A stretch of 64,000 nucleotides of DNA from Candidatus Halocynthiibacter alkanivorans (lineage in GTDB: Bacteria; Pseudomonadota; Alphaproteobacteria; Rhodobacterales; Rhodobacteraceae): assembly GCF_003333265.1 (NCBI RefSeq), contig NZ_QOLB01000077.1, forward strand, positions 62,001 to 126,000, written 5' to 3'. Shown here one piece after another: positions 1-8,239 of this stretch (its first letter is position 1; every line of letters starts with the position of its first letter). The notes beneath the pieces were generated by a model. That model was not told where the DNA came from. It did no database searches and was given only the letters and a program-made list of their open reading frames with translations. Both the position numbers and the translations under genes were made by a program.

Positions 1-329
1 ACCGCCAGGATCAGTAAAAAATCGGCCTCTCCGGTGGTATAATAACATTGCTGCACACAGGGGGCGTTGCGCATTTTGCGTTTGAAAGCATCCAGATGCG
101 CGCGGTTTTCACGTTCAAGGATCACCTCGACAACAACGGTCATTTCGCGGTTTAGTTTCGCCGGAGACAGCACCGCGATCTCGCGCTCGATCACGCCACT
201 TTCGCGCAGCTTTTTCAAACGTTTCTGAACCGCAGGCGGCGACAGGCCCACATCCTGGCTGATCGTTTCAGCGGTCAGGCGGGCGTTGTTTTGTACCAGC
301 CGCAGAATCTCAAGGTCTTTGTCATCCAT
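1..329 (-). CDS. Lrp/AsnC-family transcriptional regulator (C-terminus cut by window edge)
   Basis: The minus-strand frame starts MDDKDLEILRLVQ and carries the Lrp winged-helix segment (TAETISQDVGLSPPAVQKRL), followed by the start of the ligand-sensing RAM domain with the conserved phrase CVQQCYYTTGEADF. About 109 residues are visible, and the frame is open to base 1. An in-frame ATG nine codons upstream (base 356) is an alternative start, but family alignments normally begin at MDD. The gene is divergent from the M20/ammonia-lyase operon, which is the usual placement for an Lrp-type local regulator that senses an amino acid. By analogy with AsnC/DoeX of ectoine clusters it probably responds to the amino-acid intermediate of the adjacent pathway. 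That role is inferred. Confidence 0.9.
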   Translation of the reverse strand, partial: MDDKDLEILRLVQNNARLTAETISQDVGLSPPAVQKRLKKLRESGVIEREIAVLSPAKLNREMTVVVEVILERENRAHLDAFKRKMRNAPCVQQCYYTTGEADFLLILA

Positions 330-450
330 GTTCTGAAATTGATCGCAAACTGGCATGACTTCAATCAATTTCGTTCCATACCGGATGCTTTCAATGCCCA
401 TACTCCTGCAATCCCTGTAGTCTGTGTAGCGAATTAGTATGAGGGCCGTG

Positions 451-1596
451 ATGGACGAGTTTCACCAACGACTGACAGAATTGCGCCGTGATTTACACCG
501 CCGGCCTGAGCTGGGTTTTCAGGAAGACCGCACCCGGGCGGTGGTGGCGGATCAATTGCGCGCGCTTGGCCTGGAGGTGCATGAAGGTGCCGGCATTGTG
601 GGCGTACTGCGGGCGGGGCATGGCAACCGGGCGATCGCATTGCGCGCAGATATGGACGCGCTGCCCATCCGTGAGGCCACGCGCCATGACTACCGTTCAA
701 AAAACGACGGCGTGATGCATGCCTGTGGCCATGATGGTCATATGGCGATGCTGCTTGGCGCGGCGGAGCGCCTGTCAAAGGATGCCGATTTTGACGGTAC
801 TGTAGTATTCCTGTTCCAGCCCAACGAAGAGCACGGTCTGGGCGCGAAGGCGATGATTGACGAAGGCGTGCTGGAGCGGTTTCCGGTCGATGAAATCTAT
901 GCGATCCACAATTTCCCCGGCGCGCCGCTGGGTCAGGCCCTGACACGGCCGGGGCTGATCTGCAGCAGCGAGAGCCTGTTTGAGATTGCCATCACCGGCC
1001 AGGGCGGACACGCCTCGATGCCACAGGTCGGGGTGGATGCGATCACCGTGGCGGCGGAACTGGTGCAGGCTTTGCAAACCATTGTATCACGCAAACTGGC
1101 GCCCGGCGCCGGCGCGGTGGTTTCGGTGACCGAGTTTCTGACCGACGGGCAGCGCAACGTGCTTCCGGGGCATGTTACGCTCAAAGGCGATGCGCGTGCG
1201 CGCGGCGGCCAGGACCGTGCGGCCATCGAGCGCTTCATGCGCCAGATCGCCAACGGCATTGCCGCCGCTCATGGTGTCAGCATTGGGGTCACTTTCGACA
1301 CCGAATTCATCGAGACGATGAATGCCGACGCCCCCACCGAGGCAGTGGTCCGCGCCGCCCGCGCCATCGGGCTGGACACCATCCCGGACTGTCAGCCGAT
1401 GAGCTTTTCCGAAGATTTCGCCCATTTTTGCGCTGCAGTGCCCGGATGTTTCCTGCTTCTGGGTAATGGCACCGATGGCGCCCACGGGCAGCCGCTACAT
1501 GCGGCAGATTACGATTTTAACGACGCATTATTGCCAATTGGAACAGCCCTCTGGGCGCAATTGGTCCGGGACAGGCTCCCGCTGAGAAAGGACTGA
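451..1596 (+). CDS. M20D-family amidohydrolase (N-acyl amino acid/hippurate hydrolase-like)
   Basis: The protein has 381 residues, typical for M20D aminoacylases and hippurate hydrolases. The metal-binding motif HACGHDGHMAMLLGAA lies near residues 90-105, and the catalytic NEEHGLGAKAMI near residue 130. A lid-domain segment with GQGGHASMPQ follows, and the C-terminal SEDFAHF supplies the last ligand region. The family hydrolyses N-acyl or amide bonds of amino acids using two metal ions in the cytoplasm. I prefer ATG 451 because GAGGG at 441-445 gives a Shine-Dalgarno; ATG 439 is in frame but lacks one. It is first gene of a four-gene operon with the ammonia-lyase 4 bases downstream, so it may release a diamino acid from an acylated precursor. 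Confidence 0.88.
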   Translation: MDEFHQRLTELRRDLHRRPELGFQEDRTRAVVADQLRALGLEVHEGAGIVGVLRAGHGNRAIALRADMDALPIREATRHDYRSKNDGVMHACGHDGHMAMLLGAAERLSKDADFDGTVVFLFQPNEEHGLGAKAMIDEGVLERFPVDEIYAIHNFPGAPLGQALTRPGLICSSESLFEIAITGQGGHASMPQVGVDAITVAAELVQALQTIVSRKLAPGAGAVVSVTEFLTDGQRNVLPGHVTLKGDARARGGQDRAAIERFMRQIANGIAAAHGVSIGVTFDTEFIETMNADAPTEAVVRAARAIGLDTIPDCQPMSFSEDFAHFCAAVPGCFLLLGNGTDGAHGQPLHAADYDFNDALLPIGTALWAQLVRDRLPLRKD

Positions 1597-1600
1597 ACTG

Positions 1601-2791
1601 ATGGATATATTTGCAACTGCCAGGCTGGATTACGCCCCCGGAAACCTCCAGACGGGTGACGCGGCCAATCGCGTTCTGACGCAACAGGATTTTGACGCTG
1701 CAGTGACTGAGATCAGCGCCTGGGACGGCTATGCGCCGACCCCGCTGATCGCTCTGGCGGATCTGGCCGCCAAGCTTGGCATCGCGCGCATCGATTACAA
1801 ACACGAAGGTCCGCGCTTTGGTCTGGGCAGTTTCAAGGCACTTGGCGGCTCTTATGCAGCGCTGCGGGTTCTGCAGCGGGAGTTGTCGCGCCAGTCGGGC
1901 CAGGACGTCGCGCTTGCCGATATCCGCATGGGCAAGCATCGCGAGGCTTGCGGCGGCATCACCCTGGTCTCAGCGACCGACGGCAACCACGGCCGGTCTC
2001 TGGCCTGGGGCTGTCAACGATTTGGTGCGCCCTGCCGGATCTATATCCACGCGGAAGTCAGCGAAGGCCGGGCCCAGGCGATGCGCGATCTTGGCGCCGA
2101 TGTCGTGCGTATTGAAGGCGATTATGACGCTTCCGTTGCACTGGCGCGGCAAGAGGCCGAGGCCAACGGTTGGTTTGTGGTGTCTGACACCTCGTGGCCT
2201 GGGTACAGCGAACCACCACGTGATGTGATGGCGGGCTATGGCGTCATGACACGCGAAGCCAGCGACGCGCTGACACAGCCACCAACCCATGTGTTCCTGC
2301 AAGGCGGTGTTGGCGGCCTGGCGGCCTCGGTCGCGGCAGCGCTGCGCCAGTATTGGGGCGCGCAATCCCCGCGCGTGATCATTGTTGAGCCAGAGCGCGC
2401 CGCTTGCCTGATTGAGAGCGCCCGCAGAGGCAAAGCTACAACGGTCACAATCGTTGAGGAAACCATTATGGCAGGTCTGTCCTGTGGCGAGCCTTCCGAA
2501 ATGGCGTGGGAGATCCTGGCTGAGCAGGCCTCAGATTTCCTGACCATCCCGGACCAGATCGTCGCCCCGACCGTGCGTCTGCTGGCCCGCCCCATGGGCA
2601 ATGACCCCGTGGTTGAGGCCGGTGAAAGCGCGGTGGCTGGGCTGGCCGCGCTGATCGCCGCGCGACAGGATACCGCGCTGTCGGCAAAGCTTGGACTTGA
2701 TGCCGGGTCACGCGTGCTGCTGATCGGGTCCGAGGGAGTCACCGACCCGGCGATCTTTGCTGAGATCATGGCGGGGCGTGATGATGCGTGA
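1601..2791 (+). CDS. dpaL: Diaminopropionate ammonia-lyase
   Basis: This is a fold-type II PLP enzyme of 396 residues. It has the diaminopropionate ammonia-lyase signature FGLGSFKALGGSYA, with the PLP lysine at K79, and the motif ATDGNHGRSLAWG with D127, equivalent to the catalytic Asp of the E. coli enzyme. A glycine-rich phosphate loop (GGVGGLAASV) lies near residue 235. The family converts 2,3-diaminopropionate to pyruvate and two ammonia. The start has AAGGA eight bases upstream and lies 4 bases after the amidohydrolase stop, so the two are co-translated. In ectoine operons a threonine-dehydratase-like PLP enzyme (EutB) occupies the equivalent place; this one carries the DpaL motifs instead. 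Confidence 0.9.
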   Translation: MDIFATARLDYAPGNLQTGDAANRVLTQQDFDAAVTEISAWDGYAPTPLIALADLAAKLGIARIDYKHEGPRFGLGSFKALGGSYAALRVLQRELSRQSGQDVALADIRMGKHREACGGITLVSATDGNHGRSLAWGCQRFGAPCRIYIHAEVSEGRAQAMRDLGADVVRIEGDYDASVALARQEAEANGWFVVSDTSWPGYSEPPRDVMAGYGVMTREASDALTQPPTHVFLQGGVGGLAASVAAALRQYWGAQSPRVIIVEPERAACLIESARRGKATTVTIVEETIMAGLSCGEPSEMAWEILAEQASDFLTIPDQIVAPTVRLLARPMGNDPVVEAGESAVAGLAALIAARQDTALSAKLGLDAGSRVLLIGSEGVTDPAIFAEIMAGRDDA

Positions 2792-3950
2792 AGCACCTGC
2801 AAGAGGTTTTCCGGACACCGAGTTTGCCACCCGCCTGGCGCGGGCCCAGGCGCTTATGGCTGAGCAGGATCTGTCCGGAATTTTGCTTATGAGCGAAGCA
2901 GAAGTGCGCTATTTCAGCGGCTTCCACACTCTGTTCTGGCAAAGCCCGACCCGGCCCTGGTTTCTGTTCCTGCCGGCAGAAGGCAAACCGATTGCAATCA
3001 TCCCTGAAATCGGTGCGGCGCTGATGCGCCAGACCTGGATTGACGATATCCGCACCTGGAGCGCGCCCTGGCCCGAAGACGATGGGCTGAGCCTGTTGAG
3101 CGACCTGTTGTCACCTCTGGCGCAGGCAGGTGCCCGGATCGGGGTGCTGAAAGGTCATGAAACCGCGCTGCGCATGCCGCTTGGTGATTATGAAAGATTG
3201 ATTGCGGCGCTGCCAGGCCTGAAGATCGAGGATGCCACAGGGATCGTGCGCGCGCTGCGCATGGTTAAATCCCCGGCAGAAATCGAAAAGCTGCGCCATA
3301 TCTGCGCCATCGGTTCAGAGACATTCGCCGGCGTGCCAGAATTTGCCAAGAACGGCGTGCCGTTGGAGGACGTGTTCCGCAACTTTCGCCGCGAAGCGCT
3401 GCTGCAGGGCGCGGATGACGTGCCATATCTGGTCGGCGGCGCCGGGCCGGGCGGCTATGTTGATGTAATCTCGCCACCCTCGCGCCGCCCGCTTCAGCCG
3501 GGCGACATCCTGATGCTGGACACCGGCGCCACCTGGGATGGTTATTTCTGCGACTTTGACCGCAATTTCGCATTGGGCCACGCCGATGATCTGTCGCGCC
3601 GCGCCTATGATGTCTTGTGGCGGGCGACCGAAGCCGGCATTGCTTCAGCCCGCCCCGGCACCACCTGTCGCGAGTTATTTCAGGTCATGCAGGCAGTGAT
3701 TTCCGAGATGGACGACCAGGGCGGAGATGTGGGGCGGTTGGGCCACGGCCTGGGCATGCAATTGACGGAATGGCCGTCACATGCGGCGTTTGATGAGACT
3801 GTGATTGAAGAGAACATGGTGCTGACGCTGGAGCCTTCGCTTGCTTATGGCGATGGACATATCATGGTACATGAGGAAAACATCGTGATCCGGGCAAACG
3901 GGGCTGAACTTTTGACCCGCCGTGCTGCACCCGAATTGCCGGTGATCTGA
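2781..3950 (+). CDS. M24-family metallopeptidase (Xaa-Pro dipeptidase-like)
   Basis: A protein of about 389 residues with a creatinase-type N-terminal domain (residues 10-160) and a pita-bread M24 domain. All five metal ligands are visible: D247 in LDTGA, D258 in DFDRNF, H322 in GHGLG, E351 in TLEPS and E366 in HEENIVI. It should therefore be a true di-metal hydrolase, unlike the metal-free creatinase branch. Start codons ATG 2781 and 2784 both overlap the end of dpaL by about 10 bases behind a GGGGCG stretch, indicating translational coupling. M24 proteins serve as ectoine hydrolase (DoeA/EutD) in related operons. Here the substrate is unknown, possibly an imidic or amide bond in the compound that yields diaminopropionate. 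Confidence 0.86.
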   Translation: MMREAPARGFPDTEFATRLARAQALMAEQDLSGILLMSEAEVRYFSGFHTLFWQSPTRPWFLFLPAEGKPIAIIPEIGAALMRQTWIDDIRTWSAPWPEDDGLSLLSDLLSPLAQAGARIGVLKGHETALRMPLGDYERLIAALPGLKIEDATGIVRALRMVKSPAEIEKLRHICAIGSETFAGVPEFAKNGVPLEDVFRNFRREALLQGADDVPYLVGGAGPGGYVDVISPPSRRPLQPGDILMLDTGATWDGYFCDFDRNFALGHADDLSRRAYDVLWRATEAGIASARPGTTCRELFQVMQAVISEMDDQGGDVGRLGHGLGMQLTEWPSHAAFDETVIEENMVLTLEPSLAYGDGHIMVHEENIVIRANGAELLTRRAAPELPVI

Positions 3951-3961
3951 AAGGGCACGTG

Positions 3962-4708
3962 ATGAGACTGGATTTCGATACAGACGGTGGCATTGGCACA
4001 CGCGCGACGCTTGGGGTGATCGTTCTGGAGACCGACGAGACGCTGGAGCCCGAATTCGCCCGGATGACGGATCTGGACGGGGTCGCGCTCTATCACAGCC
4101 GCATTCCCATGGTGTCTGAAATTAACCCTGATACCCTCAGCCGGATGGCGCGCGACCTGCCCGCCTCAGTCCGGCTGCTGCCGCCGTCGCTGGCGTTCGA
4201 CGTGATTGGGTATGGCTGCACCTCGGCCTCCACGGTCATCGGATCGGAAAACGTCGCCCGCGCCGTACAATCGGTATTTCCAAACGCCCGGGTTACCGAC
4301 CCGCTTGCGGCCATTATTGCCGCAGCACGAGGCCTGGACGCAAAGCGATTGGGTTTTATCACGCCCTATGTGCCTGAAGTATCACAACAAATGCAGAGCG
4401 CGCTGGAACAGGCGGGTTTTGACATCGGCGGATTCGGGTCTTTTGAAGAGGGAAATGACCGGGTGGTAGCGCGGATTACCGAGCAGGCCATCATGGCGGC
4501 GGCAGTACGTGTGGCCAGTGCGGCACCCTGTGATGCCCTGGTGATTTCCTGCACCAATCTGCGCTGCCTGCGCATCATTCCCGAGATCGAAGCGCTCACC
4601 GGCGTGGCGGTGATATCGAGCAACCAGGCTCTGGCCTGGCACATGCTGCGGCTGAGCGGTATCGACGATGCACTGCCCGCCTTTGGCCGACTGTTCAGCA
4701 GATCCTGA
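3962..4708 (+). CDS. Asp/Glu racemase superfamily protein, maleate isomerase/EutA-like
   Basis: A 248-residue protein of the Asp/Glu racemase, maleate isomerase and arylmalonate decarboxylase superfamily. The two catalytic cysteines are present: C86 in YGCTSAS and C197 in SCTNLR. This two-cysteine arrangement matches maleate isomerase and the ectoine-utilisation protein EutA. ATG 3962 is preferred over the overlapping GTG at 3959 because AAAGGG lies seven bases upstream. It ends the operon, 11 bases after the M24 gene. The likely role is racemisation or isomerisation of a carboxylate intermediate in the cytoplasm. The exact reaction cannot be told from sequence. Confidence 0.82.
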   Translation: MRLDFDTDGGIGTRATLGVIVLETDETLEPEFARMTDLDGVALYHSRIPMVSEINPDTLSRMARDLPASVRLLPPSLAFDVIGYGCTSASTVIGSENVARAVQSVFPNARVTDPLAAIIAAARGLDAKRLGFITPYVPEVSQQMQSALEQAGFDIGGFGSFEEGNDRVVARITEQAIMAAAVRVASAAPCDALVISCTNLRCLRIIPEIEALTGVAVISSNQALAWHMLRLSGIDDALPAFGRLFSRS

Positions 4709-4945
4709 CGTTTGCCGGCATCTGGCCGGATTGCGTCGGACTAAGGCACTCAGTGATCGACGCCCACTTCCACAAACAGAGCGACGCCTGGGCACGGGAC
4801 TGATGTCGCTATCGTTTCGGTTTGCGAGGCCCGCCTGCCCGGTTTGCGGCCATACACTGGCATGTGCTGCAGCTTGCTGGCCAATCGCCAATGCCATGAA
4901 ATCGGTGCCAATACATGTGATAAAACTGCCCGGTTTGCATCGCCG

Positions 4946-5971
4946 TTATGAAAAATGAGGCGGGTTGAACGGCGTCACGATCTGAATATCGGAGACGTGC
5001 GGGGTTTCATCCAGTTGCATCAGCCTGTGGTACTGTGCAAATGCCAGAAACGCGTTCCGGATATCGGCACGGAGCTCATGATAAAGCACAAATGTCAGCA
5101 CCCCCTGTTCCAGCAAGCGTTTGTTTTCTTTATCGAGATCATGCGCGATGAAGACCTGAGGCCTGTGGCCCTGATCCGCCAAAATCTGCAGGATCGCCTC
5201 ATTGCCGCCGCCCATGGAATAGACGCCTTTCAGGTCCTTGACGTCAGAAACCATTTCCGCGACGTGGTTTATCATGTGCCAGGGCACCCCCGCGCCGCCA
5301 CTGGCGTCGATCAGCTCCACATCCGGACAATCACGTTTCATGACCTCTCTGAAGCCAGAATCGCGTTCTTCCTCGCCGAAAAAAGCGTGCTGGCTTTTGG
5401 TTGTCAGCACCGTGCCCGCCTGCCCACCCAGAAATTTCGCCATCAGGTAAGCGGCTGTGCGGCCGGCATTGGCATTGTCCAGGCCCACATAGGCCGTTCT
5501 TGACGAATTCGGAATGTCCGTCGCGAGAGTGACAACGGGAATTCCGGCGGCCGTCAATGCGTTCACCGCATCACAAATGCGTGGCAGATCGCGGGCTTTG
5601 AGACAGACGCCATGGCTGCCGCGTTTGCCAATGCGGCGCAATATTGCCAGCACATCATCTTCCGTCATAACCTCCTGAAAAATGAACCGGGGTCGAAAAA
5701 CACCGGCGCCCAAGGTGGGCAAGATGGTCTCGGCGGCGTGTTTTATTTCATCTGTAAAGCGGTTTGGCGCCTCGACCACAAAATCGATGAACAAACGCCG
5801 CCCCCGTGCGGACAACTGTGTTTCCTGCCCTTTCAACTCTGCGATCGCTGCGTGCACGCGCTGACGGGTCTGCGGGCTTACGTTTGGGCGGTCATTGAGC
5901 ACACGGTCAACTGTTGCGGTGCCGAGCCCGGCTTGAAGGGCAATTTCTTTGATTGGAAAGCGATGAGTCAT
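4946..5971 (-). CDS. LacI-family transcriptional regulator
   Basis: A 341-residue regulator with an N-terminal LacI helix-turn-helix (IKEIALQAGLGTATVDRVLN) and a periplasmic-binding-like effector domain (VVTLATDIPNSSRTAYVG, then NANAGRTAAYLMAKFLGG). ATG 5971 is chosen because the HTH begins directly after it; the frame extends upstream to 6064 but would overlap the divergent dioxygenase start. It is divergent from the PhyH-type gene with 82 bases between starts, so it probably represses that promoter and perhaps its own. The ligand is likely a sugar or sugar derivative, in keeping with the ABC operon nearby. The ligand is inferred. Confidence 0.88.
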   Translation of the reverse strand: MTHRFPIKEIALQAGLGTATVDRVLNDRPNVSPQTRQRVHAAIAELKGQETQLSARGRRLFIDFVVEAPNRFTDEIKHAAETILPTLGAGVFRPRFIFQEVMTEDDVLAILRRIGKRGSHGVCLKARDLPRICDAVNALTAAGIPVVTLATDIPNSSRTAYVGLDNANAGRTAAYLMAKFLGGQAGTVLTTKSQHAFFGEEERDSGFREVMKRDCPDVELIDASGGAGVPWHMINHVAEMVSDVKDLKGVYSMGGGNEAILQILADQGHRPQVFIAHDLDKENKRLLEQGVLTFVLYHELRADIRNAFLAFAQYHRLMQLDETPHVSDIQIVTPFNPPHFS

Positions 5972-6053
5972 TTGATGGATTATTGATGTGAATGCGCCGC
6001 CGGTACAAGCAGTTCTTCTGGTAGGTTCACCGCAGGACATAAGGAGATGAGAA

Positions 6054-7235
6054 ATGAACAGCACTGATGCCCGGCGTCCCGGCTATTACGCAGCAGATTA
6101 CTGCGATCTTGAGGCGTTTAAGGCGCTCACGTCACAGACACTCGATGGCTCCACTCTGCGGTTCGCCGCATCTGTTGAAAAAAACGTACCTGTCTATGAC
6201 ATAGATGTGCTGCGGCCCAGGTTTTCCGATCAGGAGTTTCGCTATCAAATCATGGCCGAATGGGCGGATATCCTGCAACACAGTGCCGGAGTACTGGTTC
6301 TGAAAAACGCCTATGACGACACGTCTGCTATCGACGCGGCAACGAAGGTCTATGAAGATATTATCGCGCGGGAAAAAGAAGCCCCAGGCGGCGGGGCGGA
6401 TCATTTTGCGGCCGCCGGGAAAAACGACCGGGTCTGGAATTCGCTGCAAAAACTTTGCGAGCACGCGCCGGAAACATTCGTTCAATACTTCGCCAACCCT
6501 GCAATCGACACCATGTGCGAAGCCTGGCTTGGCCCGAATTACCAAATGACTGCGCAGGTGAACCTGGTGCATCCGGGCGGCGGCGCGCAGCTGGCACACC
6601 GGGACTACCATCTGGGATTTCAGAGCGCAGGAATCAGCGCCACCTATCCGGCGCATGTGCATGACCTGTCGCCGCTGATGACGCTGCAGGGCGGCATAGC
6701 GCATTGCGACATGCCGGTTGAGAGCGGGCCAACCAGACTTTTGCCATTTTCGCAGCAATTCCGTTCAGGATATGCCGCCTGGCGGCGTGTGGACTTTCGC
6801 GCGCATTTTGAACAACATCACATTCAACTGCCCCTCAAAAAGGGGGACGCGATATTTTTCAGCCCGGCTTTGTTCCACGCCGCCGGAGCCAACGACAGCG
6901 AGGACATTCACCGCTTTGTCAATTTGCTGCAGATCTCATCACCCTTTGGACGCGCGATGGAGACCGTCAACCGCAAAAAGATGTGTCAGATCCTTTATCC
7001 GCACATCCGGAAGGCCTTTGAGAGCGGCGCGCTTTCGGAAAGCCGCTTGCAGGCTGTCATTGCTGCGAGTGCAGAAGGGTATTCATTCCCGACCAATCTG
7101 GACCTCGACCCTCCGGTTGGAGGGCTTGCACCGGAAACACAACAGGCCCTGCTGCACAAGGCGGTGCACGCCGGATGGTCGGAGCATGCCTTCAGCCGAG
7201 AGCTTACGGCACAAGAGGAGCGTAAAAGGGCCTGA
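6054..7235 (+). CDS. Phytanoyl-CoA dioxygenase (PhyH)-family Fe(II)/2-oxoglutarate oxygenase
   Basis: A 393-residue protein. The metal triad is recognisable as the HxD pair in AHRDYH (near residue 183) and the distal His in LFHAAGAN (near residue 280). A downstream Arg in IHRFVNLLQ probably binds 2-oxoglutarate. A strong ribosome site (AAGGAGATGAGAA) precedes ATG 6054. PhyH enzymes hydroxylate small molecules, often next to a leaving group. It lies between a LacI repressor and the sugar-kinase end of the ABC operon, convergent with the latter, so it may activate or trim the imported compound. Length is longer than the common 280-300 residues because of a C-terminal extension of about 80 residues. 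The substrate is unknown. Confidence 0.82.
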   Translation: MNSTDARRPGYYAADYCDLEAFKALTSQTLDGSTLRFAASVEKNVPVYDIDVLRPRFSDQEFRYQIMAEWADILQHSAGVLVLKNAYDDTSAIDAATKVYEDIIAREKEAPGGGADHFAAAGKNDRVWNSLQKLCEHAPETFVQYFANPAIDTMCEAWLGPNYQMTAQVNLVHPGGGAQLAHRDYHLGFQSAGISATYPAHVHDLSPLMTLQGGIAHCDMPVESGPTRLLPFSQQFRSGYAAWRRVDFRAHFEQHHIQLPLKKGDAIFFSPALFHAAGANDSEDIHRFVNLLQISSPFGRAMETVNRKKMCQILYPHIRKAFESGALSESRLQAVIAASAEGYSFPTNLDLDPPVGGLAPETQQALLHKAVHAGWSEHAFSRELTAQEERKRA

Positions 7236-7269
7236 GAAAGCGCTGCCGTCTCTGCGGAACCGGCAATGG

Positions 7270-7292
7270 CCGCGCAGATTAATTCTGCGCGG
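7270..7292. terminator. Terminator-like hairpin between convergent genes
   Basis: A perfect nine-base stem, CCGCGCAGA at 7270-7278 and TCTGCGCGG at 7284-7292, encloses a TTAAT loop. It lies between the PhyH-type gene and the 3' end of the kinase gene, so it could stop transcription from both sides. There is no clear T-run on either side, so the intrinsic-terminator call is moderate. Confidence 0.55.
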
Positions 7293-7354
7293 GAACCGCT
7301 GTTTTCGCGTGGCACCGAAATAAGTCTCACCAAAATCCGGTAAATCTCAGGGCG

Positions 7355-8239
7355 CTACGCCAGTGCGCGCCAGGCGTTAAATGCACCGGCGCCACCTTTG
7401 GCCTGCACCGCAAGCCGGCCGCATTGGTTGCCGCGTTCAAGACAGCGCGCGAGGGGGCCATTTTCCAACCAAACCGACAAGAAACCGCCAATAAAGGAAT
7501 CGCCGGCGCCGGTTGCGTCAACAACGTCGACCGGTTTTGATACCGCAGTCTGCCACCCCTTTGGGCCGAGCGCACGGGCACCTGAAGCACCGCATTTCAC
7601 CACGGTCAGCTTTGCAAGCTTCTCCGGCAGGCCCAGCGCGATCAGCCGGTCAAACTCCGTTTCATTCGGGAAAAATACATCCACGGCGGCAATCAGTGAA
7701 CTGACCCCGACTTGCCCCTGCATGACCTCGTCGTCCCAGCCGCAATCCAGCGAAATGCTCAGACCGGCATCCCGCGCCAGCGCAATCAACTCCGGATGTT
7801 CTGTCAGGCTGCGCAGCTCTCCGATGTGCAGATGGCGCGCACCAGACAGCGCTGCGGCCGTGATCGGCGGCATGGCATCCCCAGAGCGGTGGCTGAGAAA
7901 CGCCCGGTCGGTGTTGTCGCCGATGGCCACAGTGATCTGCGGACTGGCCCCTGCCTGGACCGCTTTGCTCAGCCGGGGATTGACGCCGCAGGTTTCGATG
8001 TCGCGTTGAACGATGGCGTCGAACGGCGCTGCGGGAAGCATCGCCATCAGAGACGCCGGACAGCCCAGCGCTTGCAAAGTTGCTGCGGTGATGAAAGCGC
8101 CGCCTCCGGCACAGAGTGTCAGGTGATCCGCAAACACTTCGGTGCCCAGCGTCGGCATGCGGGGAACAGGGGCGAAAATCAGGTCGCAATACAGCCGCCC
8201 GGCGCAAATAATTTCAGGACCTGCGGCATCTTTGCTCAT
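7355..8239 (-). CDS. PfkB-family carbohydrate kinase
   Basis: A 294-residue ribokinase-fold protein. The N-terminal substrate region holds LCAGGGAFITAATLQALG, and the C-terminal anion-hole/catalytic motif is DATGAGDSFIGGF near residue 240 with the catalytic Asp. It phosphorylates a sugar or nucleoside-like alcohol with ATP in the cytoplasm. It overlaps the ABC ATPase by four bases (ATGA) and is the last gene of the operon running down from the binding-protein gene at 13886. It therefore probably phosphorylates the imported sugar or the sugar released by the lyase or deacetylase encoded beside it. The sugar cannot be named. Confidence 0.88.
   Translation of the reverse strand: MSKDAAGPEIICAGRLYCDLIFAPVPRMPTLGTEVFADHLTLCAGGGAFITAATLQALGCPASLMAMLPAAPFDAIVQRDIETCGVNPRLSKAVQAGASPQITVAIGDNTDRAFLSHRSGDAMPPITAAALSGARHLHIGELRSLTEHPELIALARDAGLSISLDCGWDDEVMQGQVGVSSLIAAVDVFFPNETEFDRLIALGLPEKLAKLTVVKCGASGARALGPKGWQTAVSKPVDVVDATGAGDSFIGGFLSVWLENGPLARCLERGNQCGRLAVQAKGGAGAFNAWRALA

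Noticed and set aside
1-4708. Genuine ectoine-utilisation operon (eutABCDE)
   Set aside because: No ornithine-cyclodeaminase-like or AstE-like gene is present, the PLP enzyme has diaminopropionate ammonia-lyase motifs, and the M24 enzyme keeps a full metal site.
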